Origin: CBDDIP01 sp965279405 | GTDB lineage: Bacteria; Actinomycetota; Acidimicrobiia; Acidimicrobiales; Ilumatobacteraceae | NCBI GenBank assembly: GCA_965279405.1 | Contig: OZ257157.1 | Coordinates: 310,001-374,000 of the forward strand | DNA: 64,000 nt | Direction of reading: 5' to 3' | In this document: positions 15,136 through 23,550 of the stretch, one piece after another | Layout of the letters: the number at the start of each line of letters is the position of its first letter | Position numbering within the stretch: position 1 is the stretch's first letter | Program-made: the position numbers and the translations under genes | The notes under the pieces: generated by a model | Told to the model about the DNA's origin: nothing | Database searches by the model: none | What the model saw: the letters and a program-made list of their open reading frames with translations, nothing else

Positions 15136-16059
15136 TCAGACGGCCAGGTAGCCCTCGTCGGTCGTGACCACCAGACCCTGGCGTTGCAGGCGCACGAGAT
15201 GAGCCTCGATCGAGCGGGCCTCCACCGAGTCGCCGAACATCGGCGGCCGGCTGCCGGCGCGGTAGATGATCCCGTGCGACACCAGTTCGTCGAACGGGCG
15301 CGGCTGGCGCAGCAGCTCGAGCAGCATCGCGTCGCGTCGATCGATGACGGATGCGAAGGCGTCGAGCTGCCGGACGAACTCGTCACGGCCGTCGACGATC
15401 CCCTTGTGGTGGAACGTGACGTAGTGATCGGCGGCCACCTCGCGGACGCGGGCGATCGAGGCGACGAACTCGTCGAGGTCGCTCCAGTGATCGCCGTAGT
15501 ACGGGCCGAACGTGGAGAGGTCGACATCGCCGACGAACAGCACCCCGTCCGGCTCGATCATGAACGCGCTGTGCCCGCGCGTGTGGCCGGCCAGGTGCAG
15601 CACGCGCACGCTGACGTCGCCGAGGTCGAACACGTCGCCGTCGCCGAAGCCGTGCGCGTCGGGCCAGCCGGCGAAGTTGAACTCGGTGGCGACGGTGTCG
15701 CGCCAGGCCGAGTCGTCGCCACCCAACCCGTACACGTCCATCAGTCCGTCCATCGACTGCACCCCGACGAGATCAGCGTGGTGGGCGTGCACGGAAACCG
15801 CCGATCCGACCGGCGAGAGCGCTGCGATGCCCGACATGTGGTCCTCGTGGGCGTGGCTGATCAGGACCCGATCGACCGCCGCGGGCACACCACCACGGGC
15901 AGCGACGGTGAGCGACGGATCGATGACCACCGCCCCCTCGGAGCCGGCGACCACGACGCTGTTGCCGTCCGGGTACTTGCCGTCGCGCTGCCCCATGAGC
16001 ACCGTCACGTGACGGCTGAGCGAACGGTCGGTGTCGTGCAGCGGCACAGGTGCGATCAC
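15136..16059 (-). CDS. MBL-fold metallo-hydrolase
   Basis: The 307-aa protein has the dinuclear zinc motif ISHAHEDHMSG (H-x-H-x-D-H), a later HLAGHTRGHSAF His, FVGDVD with the bridging Asp, and FHHKG. A C-terminal winged-helix-like tail (LLRQPRPFDELVSHGIIYR) resembles that of lactamase-B/glyoxalase II-like actinobacterial enzymes. GTG 16059 is the first good start downstream of the divergent DUF192 promoter. The likely reaction is thioester or ester hydrolysis; the substrate is unknown. Confidence 0.85.
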   Translation of the reverse strand: MIAPVPLHDTDRSLSRHVTVLMGQRDGKYPDGNSVVVAGSEGAVVIDPSLTVAARGGVPAAVDRVLISHAHEDHMSGIAALSPVGSAVSVHAHHADLVGVQSMDGLMDVYGLGGDDSAWRDTVATEFNFAGWPDAHGFGDGDVFDLGDVSVRVLHLAGHTRGHSAFMIEPDGVLFVGDVDLSTFGPYYGDHWSDLDEFVASIARVREVAADHYVTFHHKGIVDGRDEFVRQLDAFASVIDRRDAMLLELLRQPRPFDELVSHGIIYRAGSRPPMFGDSVEARSIEAHLVRLQRQGLVVTTDEGYLAV

Positions 16060-16077
16060 GCCAGTAGCTTGGCACGC

Positions 16078-16419
16078 ATGGCCTCCGCGACCGCCTGGTT
16101 GGTCACCGAAGGGCGCGTGCTCGCCTCCGTCGAGATCGCCGCCGACCGAACGTCGCGGCGCGCCGGGTTGCTGCGCCGCGACGGCATCGAAGGAGCGTTC
16201 CTGCTGCAACCGTGCCGGTGGGTGCACACCATCGGGATGCGCTTCGCGCTCGACGTCGCCTACCTCGACGCAGACGGCGTCGTGGTGCGCATGGTGCACA
16301 TGCGCCGCCACCGCATGGGCGCCCCGGTGTGGGCGGCGCGCAGCGTCGTCGAAGCGGAGGCGGGTGCGTTCGCCCGCTGGGGCCTCCACGTCGGCGACGT
16401 CGTGGAACTGCGCCAGTGA
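16078..16419 (+). CDS. DUF192 protein
   Basis: The 113-aa product shows the DUF192 pattern: TSRRAGLLRRDGIEGAFLL, the core WVHTIGMRFALDVAYLD, then GDVVEL. There is no signal peptide, whereas many family members are exported; the function of the family is unknown. A -10 TAGCTT (16065-16070) lies 7 nt before the ATG, indicating leaderless transcription. The stop overlaps the rsmI GTG (GTGA), so it heads the DUF192-rsmI unit. Confidence 0.85.
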   Translation: MASATAWLVTEGRVLASVEIAADRTSRRAGLLRRDGIEGAFLLQPCRWVHTIGMRFALDVAYLDADGVVVRMVHMRRHRMGAPVWAARSVVEAEAGAFARWGLHVGDVVELRQ

Positions 16420-17291
16420 CCGGCCAGCTCGTGCTGGTGAGCACTCCAATCGGCAACCTCGGCGACCTGCCGCCTCGGGCGATCGCGGCGTTGCAGGCAT
16501 CGGCGCTGATCTGCTGCGAGGACACCCGCCGCACCGGCACGCTGCTCAGCGTCGCCGGCATCTCCGGGGTGCGCATGGCCGTCTGCAACGAGCACACCGA
16601 GGCCGCACGCATGCCCGAGGTGATGGCCCTGCTCGACGCCGGCAGCGACGTCGCGCTCGTCACCGACGCGGGAACGCCGGGGATCTCCGACCCCGGGTCG
16701 CGCCTCGTCCGCGCGGCCATCGACGCCGGCCACGTGGTCACCACCGTTCCGGGTCCGGCCGCATTCGTGGTGGCGCTGGTGATGAGCGGGTTCGACACCA
16801 CGCGCTTCGTCTTCGACGGCTTCCTGCCGCGTTCGGGACGGGAACGCACCGCCCGACTCGCCGAGGTCAGTGCCGAACGCCGGACCGCGATCCTCTACGA
16901 GGCACCGCACCGCGTCGCCCGAACGATCACCGACCTGGCGCACCACGCCGGGCCGGATCGACGGGTGGCGCTCGGACGCGAGCTGACGAAGAAGTTCGAA
17001 GACATGTGGCGCGGCACGCTCGCCGAGGCAGCGCAGCACCTCTCCGACGTCGAGCCCCGCGGCGAGTTCGTCGTCGTGCTCGAGGGCGCTCCGGCACCCG
17101 ATGCGGCGACCGACGATCAGCTCCTGGCGGCGTTGCACGTGGCACTCCAGGGCGGAGCGGATCGTCGCACGGCCATCGCTACGGTGATGGCCGACCACGG
17201 CGCAGCGAAGCGCCGTGTCTACGACCTGGCGCTCAGCCTGCCGCCCCCAACCGGGCCCCGCTCCGGCACGGGACGCGCCGACGGAACGTGA
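16416..17291 (+). CDS. rsmI: 16S rRNA (cytidine1402-2'-O)-methyltransferase RsmI
   Basis: RsmI methylates the 2'-O of C1402 in the ribosomal P site using SAM. The 291-aa product has the tetrapyrrole-methylase-type core: LVSTPIGNLGDLPPRAI, ICCEDTRRTG, VTDAGTPGISDPGSRLV, PGPAAFVVAL, FDGFLPR and YEAPHRV. This is the normal RsmI length and order. The start GTG 16416 overlaps the DUF192 stop, so translation is coupled. A HAD phosphatase gene follows 13 nt downstream. Confidence 0.95.
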   Translation: MTGQLVLVSTPIGNLGDLPPRAIAALQASALICCEDTRRTGTLLSVAGISGVRMAVCNEHTEAARMPEVMALLDAGSDVALVTDAGTPGISDPGSRLVRAAIDAGHVVTTVPGPAAFVVALVMSGFDTTRFVFDGFLPRSGRERTARLAEVSAERRTAILYEAPHRVARTITDLAHHAGPDRRVALGRELTKKFEDMWRGTLAEAAQHLSDVEPRGEFVVVLEGAPAPDAATDDQLLAALHVALQGGADRRTAIATVMADHGAAKRRVYDLALSLPPPTGPRSGTGRADGT

Positions 17292-17304
17292 CGGACCAAG
17301 CACC

Positions 17305-18096
17305 ATGACCGAGTTCACCGAGTACGCCTCCACCGGACCGAGCGCCGCGTTCTTCGACCTCGATCGCACGCTGATCAGCGGATCGAGCGTCTTCGTCTTC
17401 GGCGTCGCAGCCCACCGTGCCGGCATGGTCTCGCGCAAGCAGCTCGCCAAGGACGCCGCCGGCGCACTCGCCTTCCGGCTCAGCGGGGCCAGCGACGACA
17501 CCACCTCCAAGGTTCGAGACCGGATCCTCGGTGCCGTGAAGGGCGTGCAGCACGACGACCTCGTCGCGCTCAACGCCGACATCGTGCCCAAGCTCCTCGA
17601 GCGCGTGCGCCCCGAGGCGCGACGGTTGGTCGATCAGCACCGCCACGCCGGACGAGCCACGTACATCGTCTCGGCGTCGCCGGTGGAGCTCGTCGAACCG
17701 CTGGCCGTCGCGCTCGGCATGACGGCCGGAATCGGCACCGCCAGTGCGATCGTCGACGGCGTCTACACGGGCGAGCTGGCCGGCCCGTTCTGCTACGGGG
17801 CCGGCAAGGTGGAGGCCATCGCCGAGATCGCCCGCTGGGAGGGCCTCGACCTCACCCAGTGCTGGGCCTACAGCGACTCGGCCAGCGACCTGCCGATGCT
17901 GGAGGCCGTCGGCCACCCGGTGGCGGTGAACCCGGACGGCAAGCTCGGTCGCATCGCCAACAACCGTGGCTGGCCGGTGGTGCACTTCAGCGAGAAGACC
18001 AAGGCTGTCGTGCGGCGCACCTCGCAAGCCGTGGGCACGGCCGGCATCGGAGCCGCCGGCTTCCTCGCCGGCGCCCGCTTCGCCAAGCGCCGCTGA
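17305..18096 (+). CDS. HAD-IB family hydrolase (SerB-like)
   Basis: The 263-aa protein has the HAD motifs: AAFFDLDRTLISGSS with the nucleophile DxDxT, IVSASPVELV (motif II Ser), a conserved Lys in GAGKVEAI, and AYSDSASDLPML (motif III acids). The cap and length fit subfamily IB, the phosphoserine phosphatase-like enzymes; many actinobacterial members act on lysophosphatidic or phosphoserine-type substrates. A hydrophobic Gly/Ala-rich C-terminal segment (GTAGIGAAGFLAGARF) may be a membrane anchor. ATG 17305 lies 13 nt after rsmI, and the gene is likely in the same transcript. Confidence 0.85.
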   Translation: MTEFTEYASTGPSAAFFDLDRTLISGSSVFVFGVAAHRAGMVSRKQLAKDAAGALAFRLSGASDDTTSKVRDRILGAVKGVQHDDLVALNADIVPKLLERVRPEARRLVDQHRHAGRATYIVSASPVELVEPLAVALGMTAGIGTASAIVDGVYTGELAGPFCYGAGKVEAIAEIARWEGLDLTQCWAYSDSASDLPMLEAVGHPVAVNPDGKLGRIANNRGWPVVHFSEKTKAVVRRTSQAVGTAGIGAAGFLAGARFAKRR

Positions 18097-18124
18097 CGAA
18101 CGTCTGCGCTCGAACGGGTCAGCG
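18091..18124. terminator. Inverted repeat spanning convergent stops
   Basis: CGCTGAC (18091-18097) and GTCAGCG (18118-18124) are perfect complements around a 20-nt loop. They contain the stop codons of the HAD gene and of the convergent thioesterase gene. Confidence 0.4.
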
Positions 18125-18916
18125 CGGGAGGAGGGCGAGCTGACGGGTCTGGGCGACCAGCCGGCCGGCGCTGTCCCAGACCTCGCCGTCCTCTTCGAGG
18201 TAACCGCGCTGCACGAACCGGGTGCGGAAGATGCACCGAACCGCGCCGGGCGCGGGGATGCCGCGGACGTGCGCGGTGAACTCGATCGTCGGCACCCACC
18301 CGGCCGGGATGTCGAGGTTGAACACCGCCGGCGGGAAGGCGTCGGCCACCAGCAGCAGCGCCAGCGTGTCGATCGGACGGCCGTCGGCGAAGGCGAACCA
18401 ACCGGCGATCTCGCCGACCCCGGACGGCGTGCCCGCAGCGAATCCGAGGTCGCCCGGACGCAGCCGAACGTCGAGTCGCTCCATCAACGGCACGGGAACG
18501 CGACCCTGCTCGGACGAACGGGCGACGCACTTCTCCATCGGCGGCAGATCCGGCGGCGCGCCCGTGACGTGCTCGATCGAGTCCTGCCCGCTGCCGGGCC
18601 CGTCGCTCAGGTCACCGAACGTCGCCAGCAACTGCAGCAGGGGTCGTCCGTCGCGGTGGAGGCTGCCGGTCACCGTCGCCAGGCGCTTGCCGGCCTTCAC
18701 CACCTGCCCATCAACACGCGCCGGGCCGGCCACCCCGGGCGACAGGTAGTGCGCGGTCACCGTGATCGGATCCGGTCGACCGGCCAGGGCACGTAGCCCG
18801 TTGGCGGCGAGGGCCAACAGGTACCCGCCGTTGGCGTTGCCGCCGATGTCCCAGCCGGCGCGCACCTCGGTGCTCCCGTCGGCGCCGACGTGCGTTGCGT
18901 CATCGAACTCACTCAC
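18119..18916 (-). CDS. Acyl-CoA thioesterase family protein (double hot-dog)
   Basis: GTG 18916 (265 aa) is preferred because CAGAAT lies 6 nt upstream on the minus strand; a start at 18964 would add 16 low-information residues. The N-terminal half has the TesB-like motif WDIGGNANGGYLLALAANGL followed by ITVTAHYLSPGVAGPA. The C-terminal half repeats a hot-dog layout with FADGRPIDTLALLLVADAF. Enzymes of this type hydrolyse acyl-CoA thioesters. The gene is divergent from metG across about 100 bp and convergent with the HAD gene. Confidence 0.8.
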   Translation of the reverse strand: MSEFDDATHVGADGSTEVRAGWDIGGNANGGYLLALAANGLRALAGRPDPITVTAHYLSPGVAGPARVDGQVVKAGKRLATVTGSLHRDGRPLLQLLATFGDLSDGPGSGQDSIEHVTGAPPDLPPMEKCVARSSEQGRVPVPLMERLDVRLRPGDLGFAAGTPSGVGEIAGWFAFADGRPIDTLALLLVADAFPPAVFNLDIPAGWVPTIEFTAHVRGIPAPGAVRCIFRTRFVQRGYLEEDGEVWDSAGRLVAQTRQLALLPR

Positions 18917-19013
18917 CCGGTCATTCTGCGGTGACTGCAGGTGCCGATCGAAATCCGGCGGCATCTCAAACGCACCGGTGGTCGGGTTGCGGCCTGCCGT
19001 AGCCTCACCCCTC

Positions 19014-20519
19014 GTGGGCCGCTACTACCTCACCACCCCGATCTACTACGTCACGGCGAAGCCGCACCTCGGCCACGCCTACACGACGATCGTCGGTGAC
19101 GCGCTCGCTCGCTGGCACCGCCTGCTCGGCGACGACGTCCACTTCCTCACCGGCACCGACGAGCACGGCCAGAAGGTGGCCCAGGCCGCCGAGGCCGCCG
19201 GCTCCACGCCGCAGGAGTTCGTCGACTCGATCGCCCCGCTCTACGCGCAGGCGTGGGAGCAGCTGAACATCACCAACGACGACTTCATCCGCACCACCGA
19301 GGAGCGCCACAAGATCGGCGTCGCCGAGCTGCTGCAGCGGTGCTACGACGCCGGCGACATCGAGCTCGACACGTATGCCGGCAAGTACTGCGTCGCGTGC
19401 GAGGCGTACTACACCGACGAGGAGCTCGACCCCGGCGACCTGTGCAAGATCCACAAGCGGCCGGTGGAGTACTACGAGGAGGAGAACTACTTCTTCCGAC
19501 TGTCCCGCTTCGAGCAGCGCCTGCTCGACTGGTACGCCGCCCACCCCGGAGCGATCGTGCCCGAGTTCCGCGGCAACGAGGCGCTCGGCTTCATCCGCGG
19601 CGGGCTGCGCGACTTCTCCGTCAGCCGCACCAGCCTGGAGTGGGGCATCCCGATCCCGTGGGATCCGAAGCACACCGCCTACGTGTGGTTCGACGCGCTG
19701 GCCAACTACATCACGGCCGTCGGTTTCGGCAGCGACCCGGAACGGTTCGCCGACTGGTGGCCGGGCCGCCACCTCATCGGCAAGGACATCATCCGCTTCC
19801 ACTGCGTGTACTGGCCGGCGATGCTGCTGAGCGCCGGCATCGAGCCGCCGCTGCAGTGGGCCGTCGGCGGCTGGTTGCTCAGCGGCGGAGAGAAGATGAG
19901 CAAGACCTCCGGCAACGTCGTCAACCCGCTCGACCTGATCCCCGAGGTCGGCGTCGACGGCTTCCGCTACTACGTGCTCGCCGAGACCGCCTACGGACAG
20001 GACGGCGACTTCACCTACGAGGGCCTGATCGGTCGTTACAACAGCGATCTGGCCAACAACCTCGGCAACCTGCTCTCGCGCGTCGCCACCGTCGTCGGCA
20101 AGCAGTGCGGTGGGGTCGGCTCGGTGCCCAGCGCTTCGTCGCCACTGGCTGCTGCTGCCGCTGCCGCAGTGGCCGGCACGATCGAGGGGTGGCACGACGT
20201 GCAGCCCAGCCGCGCCCTCGACGCGACCTGGACGCTGATCCGCGCCACGAACGCCTACCTCGAGGCCAACGAGCCGTGGAAGGCCGAGCCCGGCGCAGCA
20301 GTCGACACGGTGATGGGCGATGCGTTGGAAGCCCTGCGGATCGTCGCCATCCTCGCCTCGCCGGCGCTGCCCGACACGTGCCAGCAGGTGTGGGAGCGCA
20401 TCGGCTTGCCCGGTCAGGTCAGCGATCAGCGCCTCCCGGACGCCGCAGCGTGGGGTGGCTACCCCGGCGGCACCACCGTGGTGAAGGGCGCCCCGCTCTT
20501 CCCCCGCAAGACCGTCTGA
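19014..20519 (+). CDS. metG: Methionyl-tRNA synthetase
   Basis: MetG charges tRNA-Met in the cytoplasm. The 501-aa product has the class I signatures: TTPIYYVTAKPHLGHAY (HLGH), a CP insertion with Cys residues at KYCVACEAYY and DLCKIHK, LIGKDIIRFHCVYWP, and the KMSKS-type loop GEKMSKTSGN. It lacks the C-terminal EMAP-type domain, as usual for this short form. GTG 19014 is chosen for leaderless transcription: TAGCCT at 19000-19005 lies 8 nt upstream. Tandem hairpin repeats follow the stop (20529-20664). Confidence 0.95.
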   Translation: MGRYYLTTPIYYVTAKPHLGHAYTTIVGDALARWHRLLGDDVHFLTGTDEHGQKVAQAAEAAGSTPQEFVDSIAPLYAQAWEQLNITNDDFIRTTEERHKIGVAELLQRCYDAGDIELDTYAGKYCVACEAYYTDEELDPGDLCKIHKRPVEYYEEENYFFRLSRFEQRLLDWYAAHPGAIVPEFRGNEALGFIRGGLRDFSVSRTSLEWGIPIPWDPKHTAYVWFDALANYITAVGFGSDPERFADWWPGRHLIGKDIIRFHCVYWPAMLLSAGIEPPLQWAVGGWLLSGGEKMSKTSGNVVNPLDLIPEVGVDGFRYYVLAETAYGQDGDFTYEGLIGRYNSDLANNLGNLLSRVATVVGKQCGGVGSVPSASSPLAAAAAAAVAGTIEGWHDVQPSRALDATWTLIRATNAYLEANEPWKAEPGAAVDTVMGDALEALRIVAILASPALPDTCQQVWERIGLPGQVSDQRLPDAAAWGGYPGGTTVVKGAPLFPRKTV

Positions 20520-20528
20520 CCCCGGGTG

Positions 20529-20664
20529 CGAGTACCGGGCGCGCGCTGACCGCGCGTTCCATACTCCGATCCTCCCGACCCGAGTACCGAGCGCGCGCTG
20601 ACCGCGCGTCCCATACTCGGATCCTCCCGACCCGAGTACCGAGCGCGCGTTCCGTGCTCGGTCG
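20529..20664 (+). repeat. Tandem 52-bp hairpin repeats after metG
   Basis: Copies begin with CGAGTACC at 20529, 20581 and 20633; the first two are 52 bp and the third is truncated. Within a unit, CGAGTA pairs with TACTCG, and inner GCGCGCG pairs with CGCGCG around CTGAC. The sequence differs from the 53-bp arrays elsewhere in the window, but the design is the same: tandem, palindromic and directly 3' of a plus-strand gene. It ends 37 bp before the TAP-like hydrolase gene. Confidence 0.8.
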
Positions 20665-20700
20665 CCCGGGCGCTGCGAGCCGGGCACGTACGATCGGTCG

Positions 20701-22671
20701 ATGCGCTCGATCCACGTCGTGGCTGCGGTTGCTCTGATCTGCACCGCTGCCGGCTGCAGCTCGGATCCCGACGACTCGATCGCACCGACCACCACGCTGC
20801 CCGTGACGGTGCCGCTGCCCGGCGACTCGATCCCGAGCGCGACCAGCAGCACGAGCACCTCGACCACGACGCCGGACGACTCGGCGTCGCCGCCGATCGA
20901 GCGGCCGGTGCAGGTGGTCGGCGAGGAGGACTGCCCGGACAGCCGCTTCCACTGCGTCACGCTGGAGGTGCCACGCGACCACTTCTCCGACGATCCGGCG
21001 AGGTGGCAGATCACGTTCGCCATCCAACGCGCGGAGGTGAAGTCGACGGGAACGTTCGTGACGATCACCGGTGGGCCGGGTTCGGCCGGCATCTTCTCGG
21101 CCGACTCGTACACCGACGCGATGTCCACCGACATCACCGACGACTACGACATCGTCTTCCTCAACCAGCGCGGCAGCAGCGGACCGCAGGAGATCCGCTG
21201 CGACGACGCAGCCGCTGCGTACTACTCCGGCGACGACGACACCGCGGATCCGGCGCAGCGCGACGCCGTGGCCGAACACACGCAGACGTTCGTCGACGAC
21301 TGCGTCGCCGAGAGCGGCGTGAAGAAGGCCGACCTGCCCTACTACTCCACCCGCCAGGCCGCCGAAGACCTCGACGTGGTGCGCCGCTACCTCGAGGTGG
21401 ATCAGCTGTCGCTGTACGGCGAGAGCTACGGCACGCAGTTCGTGCAGACCTACGCGGCCAGCCATCCCGACCACGTCGCCGCGCTGATCATCGATGGCGT
21501 CGTCGACCTGACCACCGACTCGCTGCACTGGTACGCCGAAGCGACCCGCGCCTACTCGGACGCGCTGTTCGCCACGCTCGCCGGCTGCGACGCCGACGAG
21601 GCGTGCAGTGCCGACGCAGGTCCTCCCGGCGATGACACGCCCGTGCAGGAGGGCTACGACGCTCTTGCCGAGCAGCTCGACGCCGGGCCGATCGAGTACG
21701 ACTTCCCGCTCCCCGACGGCACCACGTCGAAGCGCTTCTTCACGTCAGCGGCCCTCGAGACCGTGGCCAGTGGCTACACCGGTTCGCTCGGTCAGCGCAT
21801 GCGCTTGCAACGGGCGACGGCCGCGGCGATCGACGGCAACCTCGTTCCGCTCGCCCGGCTGTACTACGAGTACCTGGCGATCGACTCCGACACCCTCCAG
21901 CCGACGCCCGACCCGTCGTGGTCGGACGCCCTCTACTACGCGGTGGAGTGCCAGGACTACAGCTTCGAACCCGGCGAGACCACCGCCCGCGACCGCATGG
22001 ACGCATGGCTCGACGAGATGACCGAGGCCGGCGTGGACGACCTGCGGCTGCCGGGGATCGCGGCCACCGACCTGCCCTGCCTGTTCTGGCCGGCGCAGCC
22101 CGGTGAGGTCGCCCGGCCGGCGCCGATCACCGACCCGCCGTACCCGACGTTCGTGCTCACCGCCGACACCGACCCTGCCACGCCGACTGCCAACGCGATG
22201 CGCGTGTTCGGGCGGCTCGACGACGCCTACCTCGTCATGCTGCAGAACGGGCCGCACGTCATCTTCGGATGGGGCTACTCCTGCGTCGACGACCTGATCA
22301 GCAGCTTCCTCGGCAGCGCCGAGGAGCCGGCGACGAAGGTCACGGTGTGCGACGGCGACATCGCCGACGAGTACGTCGCCAACGCGCCGGAGGAGTCGGG
22401 CGAGTACGTCGACCGTGCTGACGCCGAGGCGATCATCGCCGATCAGGTGCTCAACGAGGCGGAGTACTGGGCCTGGGACGGCGGCGACGAGCTGACGGTC
22501 GGCTGCGACTTCGGCGGCACGCTGCGCTACTCGCCCGCCGACGACGGCGGCGTCGACCTCGAGTTCACCGCCTGCCAGTTCACCGACAAGTTCCCGCTCA
22601 GCGGTGACGGCACGATCGGCGGCGACGGCGCCGTCGTGCTCACCGACGTCCGCATGCCGACGATCCGATGA
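20701..22671 (+). CDS. Exported alpha/beta hydrolase lipoprotein, TAP/SlpD-like
   Basis: The 656-aa protein starts with a lipoprotein signal (VVAAVALICTAAGC, lipobox Cys19) and an acidic Ser/Thr linker. The hydrolase core has an oxyanion-type ITGGPGSAG, NQRGSSGPQ, and the nucleophile elbow LYGESYGTQFV with Ser242. A C-terminal TAP-like region carries Asp and His candidates (TADTDPATPT, QNGPHVIFGWG). Family members are tripeptidyl or prolyl aminopeptidases and esterases outside the cell. A leaderless start is indicated by TACGAT (20689-20694), 6 nt before the ATG. The extra C-terminal beta tail of about 100 residues is unusual. The stop overlaps the tatD start (ATGA). Confidence 0.8.
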   Translation: MRSIHVVAAVALICTAAGCSSDPDDSIAPTTTLPVTVPLPGDSIPSATSSTSTSTTTPDDSASPPIERPVQVVGEEDCPDSRFHCVTLEVPRDHFSDDPARWQITFAIQRAEVKSTGTFVTITGGPGSAGIFSADSYTDAMSTDITDDYDIVFLNQRGSSGPQEIRCDDAAAAYYSGDDDTADPAQRDAVAEHTQTFVDDCVAESGVKKADLPYYSTRQAAEDLDVVRRYLEVDQLSLYGESYGTQFVQTYAASHPDHVAALIIDGVVDLTTDSLHWYAEATRAYSDALFATLAGCDADEACSADAGPPGDDTPVQEGYDALAEQLDAGPIEYDFPLPDGTTSKRFFTSAALETVASGYTGSLGQRMRLQRATAAAIDGNLVPLARLYYEYLAIDSDTLQPTPDPSWSDALYYAVECQDYSFEPGETTARDRMDAWLDEMTEAGVDDLRLPGIAATDLPCLFWPAQPGEVARPAPITDPPYPTFVLTADTDPATPTANAMRVFGRLDDAYLVMLQNGPHVIFGWGYSCVDDLISSFLGSAEEPATKVTVCDGDIADEYVANAPEESGEYVDRADAEAIIADQVLNEAEYWAWDGGDELTVGCDFGGTLRYSPADDGGVDLEFTACQFTDKFPLSGDGTIGGDGAVVLTDVRMPTIR

Positions 22672-22715
22672 ACGATCCGATGAGCGATCCGGTGAGCGAT
22701 CCGATGAGCGACCCG
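22668..22715 (+). repeat. Four 12-bp tandem repeats forming the tatD 5' end
   Basis: Four consecutive 12-bp units (22668, 22680, 22692, 22704) each read RTGARCGAYCCG. Each begins with a start-type codon (ATG, ATG, GTG, ATG) in the same frame. They encode M/V-N/S-D-P repeats ahead of the TatD fold. Confidence 0.85.
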
Positions 22716-23489
22716 TTGGATCCCGTGCTCGACGGGTTCACCGACAGCCACTGCCACCTCTACGACACTCGCGGCGTGCCCGTCGACGACGTGATCGCGG
22801 CAGCACACGCCGGCGGCGTGACGACGATGGTCAACGTCGGCTGCGACGCCGAGACGACGAGGCAGGCGATCGCCATCGCCGAGCAGCACGCGGGGATCTG
22901 GGCCACGGCGGGGTTGCACCCGCACGAAGCCAAGCATGGCGTCGACACGATCGTCGATCTGATCGACCATCCGCGCGTCGTCGCCATCGGCGAAGCCGGT
23001 CTCGACCACTACTACGACCACTCGGCTCGCGACGAGCAACGCGTCGCGTTCGCCGCACAGATCCAGCTGGCGCACGAGCGTCGACTGCCGCTGGTGATCC
23101 ACACCCGCGACGCCTGGGCCGAGACGTTCGACGTCCTGCGCGCCGAGGGCGTGCCCGAGCGGACGGTGTTCCACTGCTTCACCGGCGGGCTCGACGAAGC
23201 GCGCGCCTGCCTCGACATGGGCGCGTTCCTGTCGTTCAGCGGGATCGTCACGTTCAAGTCCGCGACCGACGTGCAGGCGGCCGCGCAGCACTGCCCCGAC
23301 GACCGCATCCTGATCGAGACCGACAGCCCGTACCTGGCACCGGTGCCCCACCGCGGCCGCACCAACCAACCCGCCTACCTCGCGCACACCGCCGCGTTCC
23401 TGGCCGATCTCCGCAACTCGACCACCGACCGCGTTCGCCGGCTCACCTCGACGAACGGGTGCCTTGCGTTCCCCCGCCTCGCTCCGTAG
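22668..23489 (+). CDS. tatD: TatD family metal-dependent hydrolase
   Basis: TatD-type proteins are TIM-barrel DNases/hydrolases of the amidohydrolase superfamily. The 273-aa product has metal motif TDSHCHLYD (H-x-H), AIGEAGLDHYYDH, the metal-ligand strands LVIHTRDAW and VFHCFTGG, and IETDSPYLAPVPHRG. The first 16 residues are four M/V-N/S-D-P repeats and could be trimmed, since any of four in-frame starts would serve; the first overlaps the upstream stop (ATGA). As in many actinobacteria it precedes a cell-wall protein gene and rsmA. Confidence 0.92.
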   Translation: MNDPMSDPVSDPMSDPLDPVLDGFTDSHCHLYDTRGVPVDDVIAAAHAGGVTTMVNVGCDAETTRQAIAIAEQHAGIWATAGLHPHEAKHGVDTIVDLIDHPRVVAIGEAGLDHYYDHSARDEQRVAFAAQIQLAHERRLPLVIHTRDAWAETFDVLRAEGVPERTVFHCFTGGLDEARACLDMGAFLSFSGIVTFKSATDVQAAAQHCPDDRILIETDSPYLAPVPHRGRTNQPAYLAHTAAFLADLRNSTTDRVRRLTSTNGCLAFPRLAP

Positions 23490-23550
23490 CCTTTTCTGAA
23501 CAGTCGTCAACCGGACGGGCGACGACTGGAACCACGAGCACAACCCACCG

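Noticed and set aside
19005..21137. Open frame of 710 codons on the minus strand across metG
   Set aside because: It is antisense to metG and the TAP-like hydrolase gene and has no recognisable motifs.
23490..23550. Possible c-di-AMP (ydaO-type) riboswitch before the DPBB gene, as at many Rpf genes
   Set aside because: The gap is only 61 nt, too short for that riboswitch, and only one small inverted repeat is visible.
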